Below, one piece after another: positions 45,961-53,557 of a stretch of 64,000 nt of DNA. Under the pieces are notes generated by a model, which was not told where the DNA came from, did no database searches, and worked only from the letters and a program-made list of their open reading frames with translations. The position numbers and the translations under genes were made by a program. The DNA lies in the NCBI RefSeq assembly GCF_022919075.1, contig NZ_CP095078.1:868001-932000 (forward strand), written 5' to 3'. Origin of the DNA: Nocardioides sp. W7 (GTDB lineage: Bacteria; Actinomycetota; Actinomycetes; Propionibacteriales; Nocardioidaceae). Each line of letters opens with the position of its first letter. The stretch's first letter is position 1.

Positions 45961-46785
45961 ATGACGACCGCGTTCGTCCTCGGTGGTGGGGGCGTGCTGG
46001 GCGCGGTCGAGGTCGGCATGCTCCGCGCCCTCCTCGAGCGAGACATCGTCCCGGACCTGGTGCTCGGCACCAGCGTGGGCGCGCTCAACGGCGCGCTCGT
46101 CGCCCGGGAGCCCGCCCCGAGTGTCGTCGAGCGGCTCACCGAGCTGTGGCGCGGAGCCAACGAGTCCGGCCGCGAGGTGTACGGCGACCGGCCGCTGCGG
46201 ACCGTGCGCCGCGCGGTGTCGACCGGCACCCACATCTACTCCTCGGCGCCCTTGAAGCAGCGACTCACCGAGGAGCTGGGTGAGACCACCTTCGAGGAGC
46301 TGCCCGTGCGGCTCCAGGTCTGCGCGGCCAGCATCGAGCGCGCCGCCGAGCACTGGTTCAGCACCGGCCCGGTCGTGGACGCCGTGGTCGCGAGTGCCGC
46401 CGTACCCGGCCTGCTGCCGCCGGCGAAGGTCGGCGACGAGCACTTCCTCGACGGCGGCATCGTGAACTCCGTGCCCCTCGGCCGCGCGGTCGCGCTGGGC
46501 GCCACCCGGGTCTTCGTCCTCCAGGTCGGCCGGTTCGACCGGCCGTTGACGGTGCCGCGTCGACCCTGGGAGGTTGCCCGGGTGTCCTTCGAGATCGCCC
46601 GCCGCCACCGGTTCGTCCGCGAGCTCGACGAGCTGCCGCCGGGGGTCGAGGCGCACGTACTGCCCGCGCGCGGCACCTCCACGCGCGACGACACGTTCTT
46701 CGGCAGCAAGGACTTCAAGACCGTCCAGCTCCGCATCGACGCGACGTACGACGCCTGCGTGACGTACCTGGACGAGCTGGCCTGA
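45961..46785 (+). CDS. Patatin-like phospholipase
   Basis: A 274-residue serine hydrolase acting on acyl lipids. The oxyanion loop GGGGVLGAVEVGM, the nucleophile motif GTSVG and the catalytic Asp in DGGIVNSVPLG (catalytic dyad) are all present. ATG start 3 bases after the DUF3817 stop. An acyltransferase gene follows after 4 bases, so lipid hydrolysis and reacylation may be coupled. Confidence 0.92.
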   Translation: MTTAFVLGGGGVLGAVEVGMLRALLERDIVPDLVLGTSVGALNGALVAREPAPSVVERLTELWRGANESGREVYGDRPLRTVRRAVSTGTHIYSSAPLKQRLTEELGETTFEELPVRLQVCAASIERAAEHWFSTGPVVDAVVASAAVPGLLPPAKVGDEHFLDGGIVNSVPLGRAVALGATRVFVLQVGRFDRPLTVPRRPWEVARVSFEIARRHRFVRELDELPPGVEAHVLPARGTSTRDDTFFGSKDFKTVQLRIDATYDACVTYLDELA

Positions 46786-46789
46786 CGCC

Positions 46790-47809
46790 GTGCTGACCTG
46801 GGCGGTGCGCCGATTCGTGGTGGCGCCGGCCGTGGTCGGGCTGACCGTCCTGGTCTGGTTCTCCCTCCCCCTCTGGCTGGTGGCCGCCGCCGCGCTCTCG
46901 CCGGTGGTCCCCGGCCGCTGGCGGGTGCTGCGGCTGCTCTGGATCGTGGTCGTCTACCTGACGATCGAGACCCTGATGCTGCTGGTGATGTGGGGCGCGT
47001 GGTTCGCCTCGGGGTTCGGCCGCACGATCCGCCGGCCCTACTGGGAGGGCATCCACTACGACCTCGTGCAGGGCGTGATGTGGGTCTTCTTCCGCGAGGC
47101 GAAGCGGGTGCTGCGGCTGACGATCGAGACCGACGGGCCGTCGCCGGACGCGCACCCCGGCGTCCCGATCCTGGTCTGCAGCCGGCACGCCGGCCCCGGC
47201 GACTCGTTCACGCTCATCCACGCGCTGATGCACTGGTACGGCCGTGAGCCGCGGGTCGTCCTGAAGGACACCCTCGCCTGGGACCCGATGATCGACGTGG
47301 TGCTGAACCGGATCCCCGCCCGCTTCATCACCCCGAACCCGGCCGAGGGCCAAGACCTGCAGTCGCAGATCGCGGCCCTGGCGAGCGGGCTCGACGGGAA
47401 CGACGCGTTCGTGATCTTCCCCGAGGGCGGCAACTTCACCGAGAAGCGCCGGGACCGGGCGATCGCGCGGCTGCGCCGGCTCGGCATGGAGCGGATGGCC
47501 ACGCGGGCCGAGTCGATGATCCACGTGCTCGCGCCCCGGCCGGGCGGCTTCCTCGCGGCGTTGGACGCGGCGCCCGACGCGGACGTCGTGCTGGTCGCGC
47601 ACACCGGGCTCGACCACCTGCTCACCGTCGGCGACGTGTGGCGCGAGCTGCCGATGGACAAGCAGATCGTGATGCGCTGGTGGCAGGTGCCGCGCGCCGA
47701 GATCCCGGAGGACCGGGACGAGCGGATCGACTGGCTCTTCGCCTGGTGGGAGCGGATCGACGCCTGGATACAGCAGAACCGGCCCGAGGAGACCTCGGGC
47801 CGGTCCTGA
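46790..47809 (+). CDS. 1-acyl-glycerol-3-phosphate acyltransferase-like membrane protein
   Basis: A 339-residue protein with two N-terminal membrane helices (about 12-35 and 48-75) and a PlsC-like domain. The catalytic HxxxxD is seen as SRHAGPGDSF. The acceptor motif reads FPEGGNFT instead of FPEGT. Two PlsC-like genes exist in the window; this one has the longer membrane-anchored form. The GTG start follows the patatin gene closely. A hairpin forms from its last codons. Confidence 0.85.
   Translation: MLTWAVRRFVVAPAVVGLTVLVWFSLPLWLVAAAALSPVVPGRWRVLRLLWIVVVYLTIETLMLLVMWGAWFASGFGRTIRRPYWEGIHYDLVQGVMWVFFREAKRVLRLTIETDGPSPDAHPGVPILVCSRHAGPGDSFTLIHALMHWYGREPRVVLKDTLAWDPMIDVVLNRIPARFITPNPAEGQDLQSQIAALASGLDGNDAFVIFPEGGNFTEKRRDRAIARLRRLGMERMATRAESMIHVLAPRPGGFLAALDAAPDADVVLVAHTGLDHLLTVGDVWRELPMDKQIVMRWWQVPRAEIPEDRDERIDWLFAWWERIDAWIQQNRPEETSGRS
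47778..47804. terminator. Hairpin at the 3' end of the acyltransferase gene
   Basis: Perfect 12-bp stem (ACCGGCCCGAGG and its complement) with an AGA loop, ending 2 bases before the stop codon. It lies between convergent genes and can act in both directions. Confidence 0.65.
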
Positions 47810-47829
47810 CTGCTGTCTAGACGGTCGGG

Positions 47830-48498
47830 CTACTTCTTGCCCTCGTCGATCGGCACGACCTCGGCCGGGTCCTCGGGCGTGGTGACCGGGTGCGGGTCCT
47901 CGACCTGGTCGGCGATCGCCTCGTCGGGAGCCGCCCCGCCGATGTCGTCGGCGGTCACGGTGGGGGCACCCGGCGCCTTCGGCGACGTCGGGCCCGCGGG
48001 CGGCGGAGCCGGGACGTACGACGACTGCCAGCTGTCGCTCTGCTTGCTGCCCTGCAGCTTCTTCGCCGCGAAGCCTGCGGCGCCGGCGACGACGGCGATC
48101 AGGGCGACCTTCTTCAGCTTGCCGCCCTTCTTCTTGGGCGGGTCACCCTTGAGCTCGGCGACCTTGGCGTCGGCGAGCTCCTTGACGGCATTCGCCTTCT
48201 CGCCGGCGATGGTCGCGCCGGCGGCGATCAGCGGGACGGCCTTGGCGCGGGCGTCGGCCACGACGGGCGCCGCCTTCTCCCGCGCGTCCGTGGCGGCGGT
48301 CGCAGCGCGCACCCGCGCCTCGGCCAGTGCGGGTCCGGCCTTCTCGCGGGCATCGGCCAGCGCCGGACGGGCGGTGTCGTGGACGAACTCCTCCACTGCG
48401 TCGATGGCTTGCGCGACGGCCGCCTCCACCTGCGGGCGGACCGCGTCGACGTAGTCCGAGGCCTGATCGAGGAGGGACTTCTTCTTGCGGAGACGCAT
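47830..48498 (-). CDS. Ala-rich helical protein with one membrane segment
   Basis: A 222-residue protein of unknown function. Residues 1-115 form repeating amphipathic helices rich in Ala, Lys and Glu (units like ALADAREKAGPALAEARVRA). A Lys/Gly/Pro-rich basic stretch and a short hydrophobic helix (VALIAVVAGAAGFAA, about 130-145) follow. The tail is acidic and Pro-rich. The repeats suggest a coiled-coil or membrane-surface role, as in YtxH-like proteins; that comparison is weak. Confidence 0.75.
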   Translation of the reverse strand: MRLRKKKSLLDQASDYVDAVRPQVEAAVAQAIDAVEEFVHDTARPALADAREKAGPALAEARVRAATAATDAREKAAPVVADARAKAVPLIAAGATIAGEKANAVKELADAKVAELKGDPPKKKGGKLKKVALIAVVAGAAGFAAKKLQGSKQSDSWQSSYVPAPPPAGPTSPKAPGAPTVTADDIGGAAPDEAIADQVEDPHPVTTPEDPAEVVPIDEGKK

Positions 48499-48696
48499 CG
48501 CGTCACTTCCTCTCGTTAGGTCGTTGCCATTCGATCATGTCGCGCAAGCGGCGACCAGCACGGCGCAGACCCACAGCAGCGGGGTGCTTGGGGAACGTGC
48601 GAGGATCGACGAGGCACGACGAGAGATCGTCGTTACCCTCCAGTACCCACTTCAGCACGCACTTTCACCTCGCGTCGTCACAGCAGAAGGGCAGTC

Positions 48697-49209
48697 ATGG
48701 CTGACCAGCAGGCCATCTTGAAGACCAACAAGGGCGACATCGTCATCACCCTGTTCCCGAACCACGCTCCGGAGACGGTCGCGAACTTCGTCGGCCTGGC
48801 CACCGGCGAGAAGTCCTACGACGCCGGCAACGGCAAGACCGGACCGTTCTACGACGGTCTCGGCTTCCACCGCGTCATCGACGGCTTCATGATCCAGGGC
48901 GGCTGCCCGCTCGGCACCGGCACCGGCGGCCCGGGCTACACGTTCAAGGACGAGCCGCACCCCGAGCTCGTCTTCGACAAGCCCTACCTGCTTGCGATGG
49001 CCAACGCCGGCCCGGGCACCAACGGCTCGCAGTTCTTCATCACCGTCGGTGCGACGCCGTGGCTGAACCGCAAGCACACGATTTTCGGTGAGGTCGCCGA
49101 CCAGGCCTCGCGCGACGTCGTCGACGCGATCGGGAAGGTCAAGACCGGCCCCGCGGACCGGCCCGTCGAGCCGATCGTGTTCGAGTCGGTCGAGATCGTC
49201 AACGCCTGA
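48697..49209 (+). CDS. ppiA: Peptidyl-prolyl cis-trans isomerase (cyclophilin)
   Basis: A 170-residue cytoplasmic cyclophilin. It has FHRVIDGFMIQGG with the catalytic Arg, NAGPGTNGSQFFIT and WLNRKHTIFGEV, the complete active-site set. It occupies the conserved place of mycobacterial ppiA (Rv0009) downstream of gyrA. ATG with a GAAGGG site. The 198 bases before it hold no other gene or clear element. Confidence 0.95.
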   Translation: MADQQAILKTNKGDIVITLFPNHAPETVANFVGLATGEKSYDAGNGKTGPFYDGLGFHRVIDGFMIQGGCPLGTGTGGPGYTFKDEPHPELVFDKPYLLAMANAGPGTNGSQFFITVGATPWLNRKHTIFGEVADQASRDVVDAIGKVKTGPADRPVEPIVFESVEIVNA

Positions 49210-49221
49210 GCGTCACCTGAC

Positions 49222-50220
49222 GTGACGCACTCTCCGACGCCCCAGGCCGGGGTGCCGACCTGCTATCGGCACCCCGCCCGGGAGTCGCACATCCGCTGTC
49301 AGCGCTGCAGCCGGCCGATCTGCCCGGACTGCATGCGCGACGCCGCCGTCGGCTTCCAGTGCCCCGGCTGCATCGCCGAGGGTCGCAAGACGACCCGCCA
49401 GGCGCGCGCGGCGTACGGCGGGCTGCGGCCGACCAACGCCTCGATCACCACGATCGTGCTGATGGCGATCAACCTCGGCGTCTGGGTGGTGATCCAGGGC
49501 ACCGGCCGCTACACCTCGCGCCTCTACGAGCTGTTCGGGCTGACGCCCACCGGCACCTGCTCGCTCGACGCGGGCAACGGGTACTTCCCGTCCGTCGAGA
49601 GCGAGGCGATCTGTGCGCAGGTCGCCGACACGATCTGGGTCCCGGGGGTGGCGGACGGGTCGTACTGGCAGCTGCTCACCTCGGCCTTCACCCACGTCGA
49701 GCTGTGGCACATCGCGGTCAACATGCTCGCGCTGTACTTCCTCGGTCCGCAGCTGGAGCTGGTCCTCGGCCGGCTCCGGTTCCTGGCCCTCTACCTGCTC
49801 TCGGGCCTCGCGGGCTCGGTGCTGGTCTACTGGGCGGCGGACCCGCAGGGCACCACGGTCGGCGCCTCGGGCGCGATCTTCGGCCTGATGGGGGCGCTGC
49901 TCGTCATCGCCTACAAGGTCGGCGGCAACGTCCAGCAGCTCCTGATGTGGCTGGGCCTGAACGCCGTCATCACCTTCACGGTCCCCAACGTCTCCTGGCA
50001 GGGCCACCTCGGCGGGTTCCTCGGAGGCGCGCTGGTCGCCGCCGTCCTCGTCTACGCCCCGCGCGGGCCTCGCCGTACGGCCATCCAGGTCTCGGGCCTG
50101 GTCGCCTTCGCCGTGCTGCTCGCGGTCGCGGTCGTCGTCCGTACGGCCGCGCTGGCCTTCGGCGTGCGCCCGAGTTATCCCCAGCTGTGGAGAACCCTGT
50201 GCAGAACTACACGCGTGTAG
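49222..50220 (+). CDS. Rhomboid family intramembrane serine protease with N-terminal zinc ribbon
   Basis: A 332-residue membrane protease. A Cys/His-rich N-terminus (CYRHPARESHIRCQRC, then CPDC and CPGC) likely binds zinc. Six or more membrane helices follow. The catalytic Ser lies in GASGAIFGLMG and the catalytic His in WQGHLGGFLGG; the HIAVNM helix is also present. GTG start. The last codons (CRTTRV-stop) are encoded by a long palindrome that carries DnaA-box-like sequences. Confidence 0.92.
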   Translation: MTHSPTPQAGVPTCYRHPARESHIRCQRCSRPICPDCMRDAAVGFQCPGCIAEGRKTTRQARAAYGGLRPTNASITTIVLMAINLGVWVVIQGTGRYTSRLYELFGLTPTGTCSLDAGNGYFPSVESEAICAQVADTIWVPGVADGSYWQLLTSAFTHVELWHIAVNMLALYFLGPQLELVLGRLRFLALYLLSGLAGSVLVYWAADPQGTTVGASGAIFGLMGALLVIAYKVGGNVQQLLMWLGLNAVITFTVPNVSWQGHLGGFLGGALVAAVLVYAPRGPRRTAIQVSGLVAFAVLLAVAVVVRTAALAFGVRPSYPQLWRTLCRTTRV

Positions 50221-50242
50221 TTCTCCACAGGGTTGTCCCCAG
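50185..50242. repeat. 58-bp near-perfect palindrome with DnaA-box-like motifs
   Basis: Arms 50185-50213 and 50214-50242 match at 26 of 29 positions around GAACTACACG/CGTGTAGTTC. Within and beside it are TTATCCCCA (50175-50183), TGTGGAGAA (50186-50194), TGTGCAGAA (50199-50207), TTCTCCACA (50221-50229) and TTGTCCCCA (50234-50242). All are one or a few bases from TTGTCCACA. It overlaps the stop codon of the rhomboid gene. Confidence 0.75.
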
Positions 50243-50250
50243 GTGTGCAA

Positions 50251-50283
50251 AACCGCCCGCCACCGTGGGGGTGGCGGGCGGTT
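50251..50283. terminator. Strong hairpin between rhomboid gene and crgA
   Basis: Perfect 14-bp stem AACCGCCCGCCACC and its complement with a 5-base loop, between two convergent genes. A- and T-tails on its two sides make it usable in both directions. Confidence 0.8.
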
Positions 50284-50442
50284 CTGGGGTGGTGTGCTGG
50301 TCGCTCTGCGAGAGCTGGATGGGTCTCGACTCGCCGTCGCGGCTTCGTTCCTCAGCCGCGGGCTCGCTCGACCCTCGCTCTACCCGAGGGTGATCTCGTT
50401 CCTCGATCACCCTCGGCCGCTCGCCTCAGCCGCGGAGTCAGT
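50284..50442. other. Gene-free spacer with inverted and direct repeats
   Basis: The spacer contains a 12-bp inverted repeat, CCGAGGGTGATC (50384-50395) with its complement at 50405-50416, and two copies of CTCAGCCGCGG (around 50351 and 50426). It has no coding potential. It may be remnants of a dispersed intergenic repeat. Confidence 0.5.
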
Positions 50443-50913
50443 TCATTCCCAACGCGTGGCGAAGGTGAAGCCGATGGCCATGAAGCCGATGCCGACGAAG
50501 AGGTTCTTCTGGCCCAGGTCGTTCATGATCGGGATGCCGCCGGTGTCGGCGTCGTTGCTGAAGACGTAGAACGTGCAGATCCAGAGCAGGCCGATGATGA
50601 AGCAGCCGAGCATGCCGACGACCACTCCGCGGCCGCGGCCGAGCGGGGTCGAGGGGTGCGCGGAGATCGCCAGCCCGAGCAGCACCGCGCCGAAGCCGAT
50701 CAGGTAGTTCCAGTCGCCGAGGTCGGCCATGAACTTCGGGCTGCCCGGGTCGGGAGCGGGGATCGCCGTGGGGTCGACGCGTACGACGACGTAGTAGTAC
50801 GCCATCCAGGCGATGCCCAGCACGATCAGCACCAGGGCGGCGATGAAGCGCGCCGACAGGACGGGACCGCGGGCCGGGTCGGCAAAGGTCGGGGTGGCCT
50901 TCGACTTGGACAC
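50443..50913 (-). CDS. crgA: Cell division protein CrgA, duplicated form
   Basis: CrgA is a small divisome-associated membrane protein that binds FtsZ and PBPs. Usual CrgA has about 85-95 residues and two helices; this one has 156 residues and four (about 22-44, 69-86, 97-118, 137-153). Both halves follow the CrgA pattern: GIAWMAYYYV then DLGDWNYLIGFGAVLLGLAIS, and GLLWICTFYV then DLGQKNLFVGIGFMAIGFTF. This indicates an internal tandem duplication. GTG 50913 has AGGAG 9 bases upstream. The location before DUF881 and pknB matches crgA in mycobacteria. Confidence 0.88.
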   Translation of the reverse strand: MSKSKATPTFADPARGPVLSARFIAALVLIVLGIAWMAYYYVVVRVDPTAIPAPDPGSPKFMADLGDWNYLIGFGAVLLGLAISAHPSTPLGRGRGVVVGMLGCFIIGLLWICTFYVFSNDADTGGIPIMNDLGQKNLFVGIGFMAIGFTFATRWE

Positions 50914-50982
50914 TGATCTTGCTCCTCGGCTCGTGACGCGCCCGGGACGTCCGCCCACGGGTCGCGGGCTACCTTAGTCGTC

Positions 50983-51756
50983 GTGACGTCCGAGCACCCG
51001 CATGCGGGTCCCTCCCGCTGGCGCCGAGTGCTGCGCCCGTGGGCGCTCGGCACGCCCGCGGTGGTCCTCGTCTGCGGGGGACTGTTCGTGGTCAGCTACC
51101 AGAACAGTGAGGGCACCGACCTGCGACCGGGCCGCTACACCGACCTCGCCGACCTGGTCCGCACCGAGTCCGACCAGTACGAGCGCCTCGAGGACCGGGT
51201 CGCCGACCTCACCGACGAGGTGACCGCGCTGTCGGGGTCGGTCAACGACCGCACCGTGAACCGCTACCGCCGGCAGATCGAGCGCGTCGAGGACCCCGCG
51301 GGCCTGGTCGAGCGCTCCGGGGAGGGGGTGACCGTCACCCTCACCGACTCACCCGCCGAGCTGCTCGAGGCGGCCACCGAGTCCGGGGTCCGGCTCAGCG
51401 ACTACGTCGTCCACCAGCAGGACATCCAGGCCGTCGTCAACGCACTGTGGCGCGGCGGGGCGGAGGCCGTCACCGTGCAGGGCAAGCGGATCGTCTCCAC
51501 GACCGGCATCAAGTGCATCGGCAACTCCGTCACCCTGCAGGGCCAGCCGTACTCACCGCCGTACGTCATCTCCGCCGTGGGCGACCAGGGCGACCTGCTC
51601 ACGGCGGTCGCCGACGACGAGAACCTGCAGACCTACCGCCAGCAGGCCGAGGACCCCGAGATCGCCATCGGCTGGGAGCTGGAGCTCGAGGACGACCTCA
51701 CCGCGCCGGCGTTCGACGGCCTGCTCGACCTGTCGTACGCCGTCCCGCTGGAGTGA
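50983..51756 (+). CDS. DUF881 family membrane-anchored protein
   Basis: A 257-residue protein with one N-terminal membrane helix (about 25-43), a coiled-coil stretch (TESDQYERLEDRVADLTDEV) and an outer domain with the DUF881 signature (DYVVHQQDIQAVVNALWRGGAEAVTVQGKRI). It is divergent from crgA across about 70 bases. Its 3' end overlaps the convergent pknB gene by 59 bases. Homologues lie near crgA and pknB in many actinobacteria. Function is unknown. Confidence 0.88.
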   Translation: MTSEHPHAGPSRWRRVLRPWALGTPAVVLVCGGLFVVSYQNSEGTDLRPGRYTDLADLVRTESDQYERLEDRVADLTDEVTALSGSVNDRTVNRYRRQIERVEDPAGLVERSGEGVTVTLTDSPAELLEAATESGVRLSDYVVHQQDIQAVVNALWRGGAEAVTVQGKRIVSTTGIKCIGNSVTLQGQPYSPPYVISAVGDQGDLLTAVADDENLQTYRQQAEDPEIAIGWELELEDDLTAPAFDGLLDLSYAVPLE

Positions 51757-53557
51757 CCGGACCGGTCGACCGCTCGCCCTCGACCCCCGGCAGCTCGGTG
51801 GCCGGGTCGGTCGGCGGCAGCTCGGTGGCCGGGTCCGTCGGCACGGTCGGGGCCGTGGGCGTCGGGACCGGCGGGGGCTCGACGAAGGTCGAGACGGTGA
51901 GATAGACGATCGTCTGGTCGTCGTACTCCTTGCCGGGCTCGGGCTCCTGGAGGATCACCTCGCCGGCGGGCGCCGTGGTGTCGTCCTCCTCGAAGATCCG
52001 GGGCACGAAACCGAGGTCCTTGATGATCTGCTCGGCCTCCTCGCGGGTGCGCCCGACCAGGTCGGGGAGCGTCTCGCGACCGTCGGAGAAGAAGACGGTG
52101 ACCGTCGACCCGGTCGTCACCGGGGTGCCCGGCGGCGGCTCGGTCCGGGTCACCGCGTCCCGGTCCTCGTCGGACTTCTCCTCCTTCGGGTCGGCGACCA
52201 GGCCGAGCGCCTGCAGCTGCTGCACGACCTCGGTGCGGTTCCGGCCGACCAGGTCGACCGGGATCGTGACCTGGGGCTGGCCGGTGGAGATGGTGAAGCT
52301 GACGGCGGTGCCGGGGTCGACGAAGAGGCCGGCGGTCGGGTCCTGCGAGCCCGGGATGACCCGGTTGGCGGGGATCTCGGCGCTGGCCTCGCGGGCGATG
52401 GAGCCGACCGCGAGCCCGGCGTCGCCGATGGCGGCCCGGGCGGCGCGCTCGGTCTTCCCGCCGAGGTCGGGCACCTCGTCCTGCTCGACCGGGGGCGGGA
52501 AGAGCTTGGGCCACAGCAGCACCCCGCCGACGATCAGCGCGATCACCAACAGGCTCAGGAAGACCAGCAGACCGGTGCGGGGGCCGTTGCTGCTCTCCGC
52601 CTCGGGAAGCGCCGCGCTGGTGGCGGTCGGATCGGTGACCGCCGGGACGACGGTGGTGGCCGTGGTCGCCGGGGCGGGCGGGGGCACGGTCGCGTGGACC
52701 GGCCGGCCCGCGAGGTAGCGCTCGATGTCGCTGCGCATCGCGGCGGCCGACTGGTAGCGGTCCTCCAGGCGCTTGGTCAGCGCCTTCATCACGATCGCGT
52801 CGATCTCGGGCGGGAGCGAGGTGTCGTGGTCGGACGGCGGGAGCGCCTGCTCGCGGACGTGCTGGTAGGCGACCGCGACCGGGCTGTCGCCCACGAACGG
52901 CGGCCGCCCGGTCAGCAGCTCGTAGAGCAGGCAGCCGGCGGAGTAGACGTCCGAGCGGGAGTCGACGGTCTCGCCGCGCGCCTGCTCGGGGGAGAGGTAC
53001 TGGGCGGTGCCCACCACGGCGGCCGTCTGGGTCATCGTGTTGGCCGCGTCGCTGATCGCGCGCGCGATGCCGAAGTCCATCACCTTCACGTCGCCGCTCG
53101 GCGTGAGCATCACGTTGCCGGGCTTGATGTCGCGGTGGATGATCCCGGCGCGGTGGCTGTAGTCGAGGGCGGCCAGCACGCCGCTGGTGATCTCCAGGGC
53201 CCGCTCGGGCAGGATCTTGCGGCCCTCCCGCAGAACGTCGCGCAGCGTGCGGCCGGCGACGTACTCCATGACGATGTAGGGCTGGGCGACGCCCGATCCG
53301 TCGGTGGCGGTCTCCTCGCCGGTGTCGTACACGGCGACGATCGAGGGGTGGTTCAGCGACGCGGACGACTGCGCCTCCCGGCGGAACCGCGCCTGGAAGG
53401 TGGCGTCGCTGGCCAGGTCGGTGCGCAGCCGCTTCACGGCGACGACCCGGCCCAGCCGGGTGTCGATGCCCTTGCGGACCTCGGCCATGCCGCCTCGGCC
53501 CAGGAGCTCGCCGAGCTCGTAGCGTCCGCCGACCGTCGTCGGCTGTGGGCTGCTCAT
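51698..53557 (-). CDS. pknB: Serine/threonine protein kinase PknB with PASTA domains
   Basis: Membrane kinase that senses cell-wall fragments and controls growth and division. The 619-residue protein has a full Hanks kinase domain (GRGGMAEV, AVKRL, HRDIKPGN, DFGIAR, APE-equivalent SPEQARGE), a membrane helix near 335-355 and three extracellular PASTA domains (about 365-560). A Thr/Pro-rich tail and a basic C-terminal end follow. Mycobacterial PknB has four PASTA units. It overlaps pknA by ATGA. The last 59 bases overlap the opposite DUF881 gene. Confidence 0.95.
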   Translation of the reverse strand: MSSPQPTTVGGRYELGELLGRGGMAEVRKGIDTRLGRVVAVKRLRTDLASDATFQARFRREAQSSASLNHPSIVAVYDTGEETATDGSGVAQPYIVMEYVAGRTLRDVLREGRKILPERALEITSGVLAALDYSHRAGIIHRDIKPGNVMLTPSGDVKVMDFGIARAISDAANTMTQTAAVVGTAQYLSPEQARGETVDSRSDVYSAGCLLYELLTGRPPFVGDSPVAVAYQHVREQALPPSDHDTSLPPEIDAIVMKALTKRLEDRYQSAAAMRSDIERYLAGRPVHATVPPPAPATTATTVVPAVTDPTATSAALPEAESSNGPRTGLLVFLSLLVIALIVGGVLLWPKLFPPPVEQDEVPDLGGKTERAARAAIGDAGLAVGSIAREASAEIPANRVIPGSQDPTAGLFVDPGTAVSFTISTGQPQVTIPVDLVGRNRTEVVQQLQALGLVADPKEEKSDEDRDAVTRTEPPPGTPVTTGSTVTVFFSDGRETLPDLVGRTREEAEQIIKDLGFVPRIFEEDDTTAPAGEVILQEPEPGKEYDDQTIVYLTVSTFVEPPPVPTPTAPTVPTDPATELPPTDPATELPGVEGERSTGPVTPAGRRTTGRAGRRTPAR

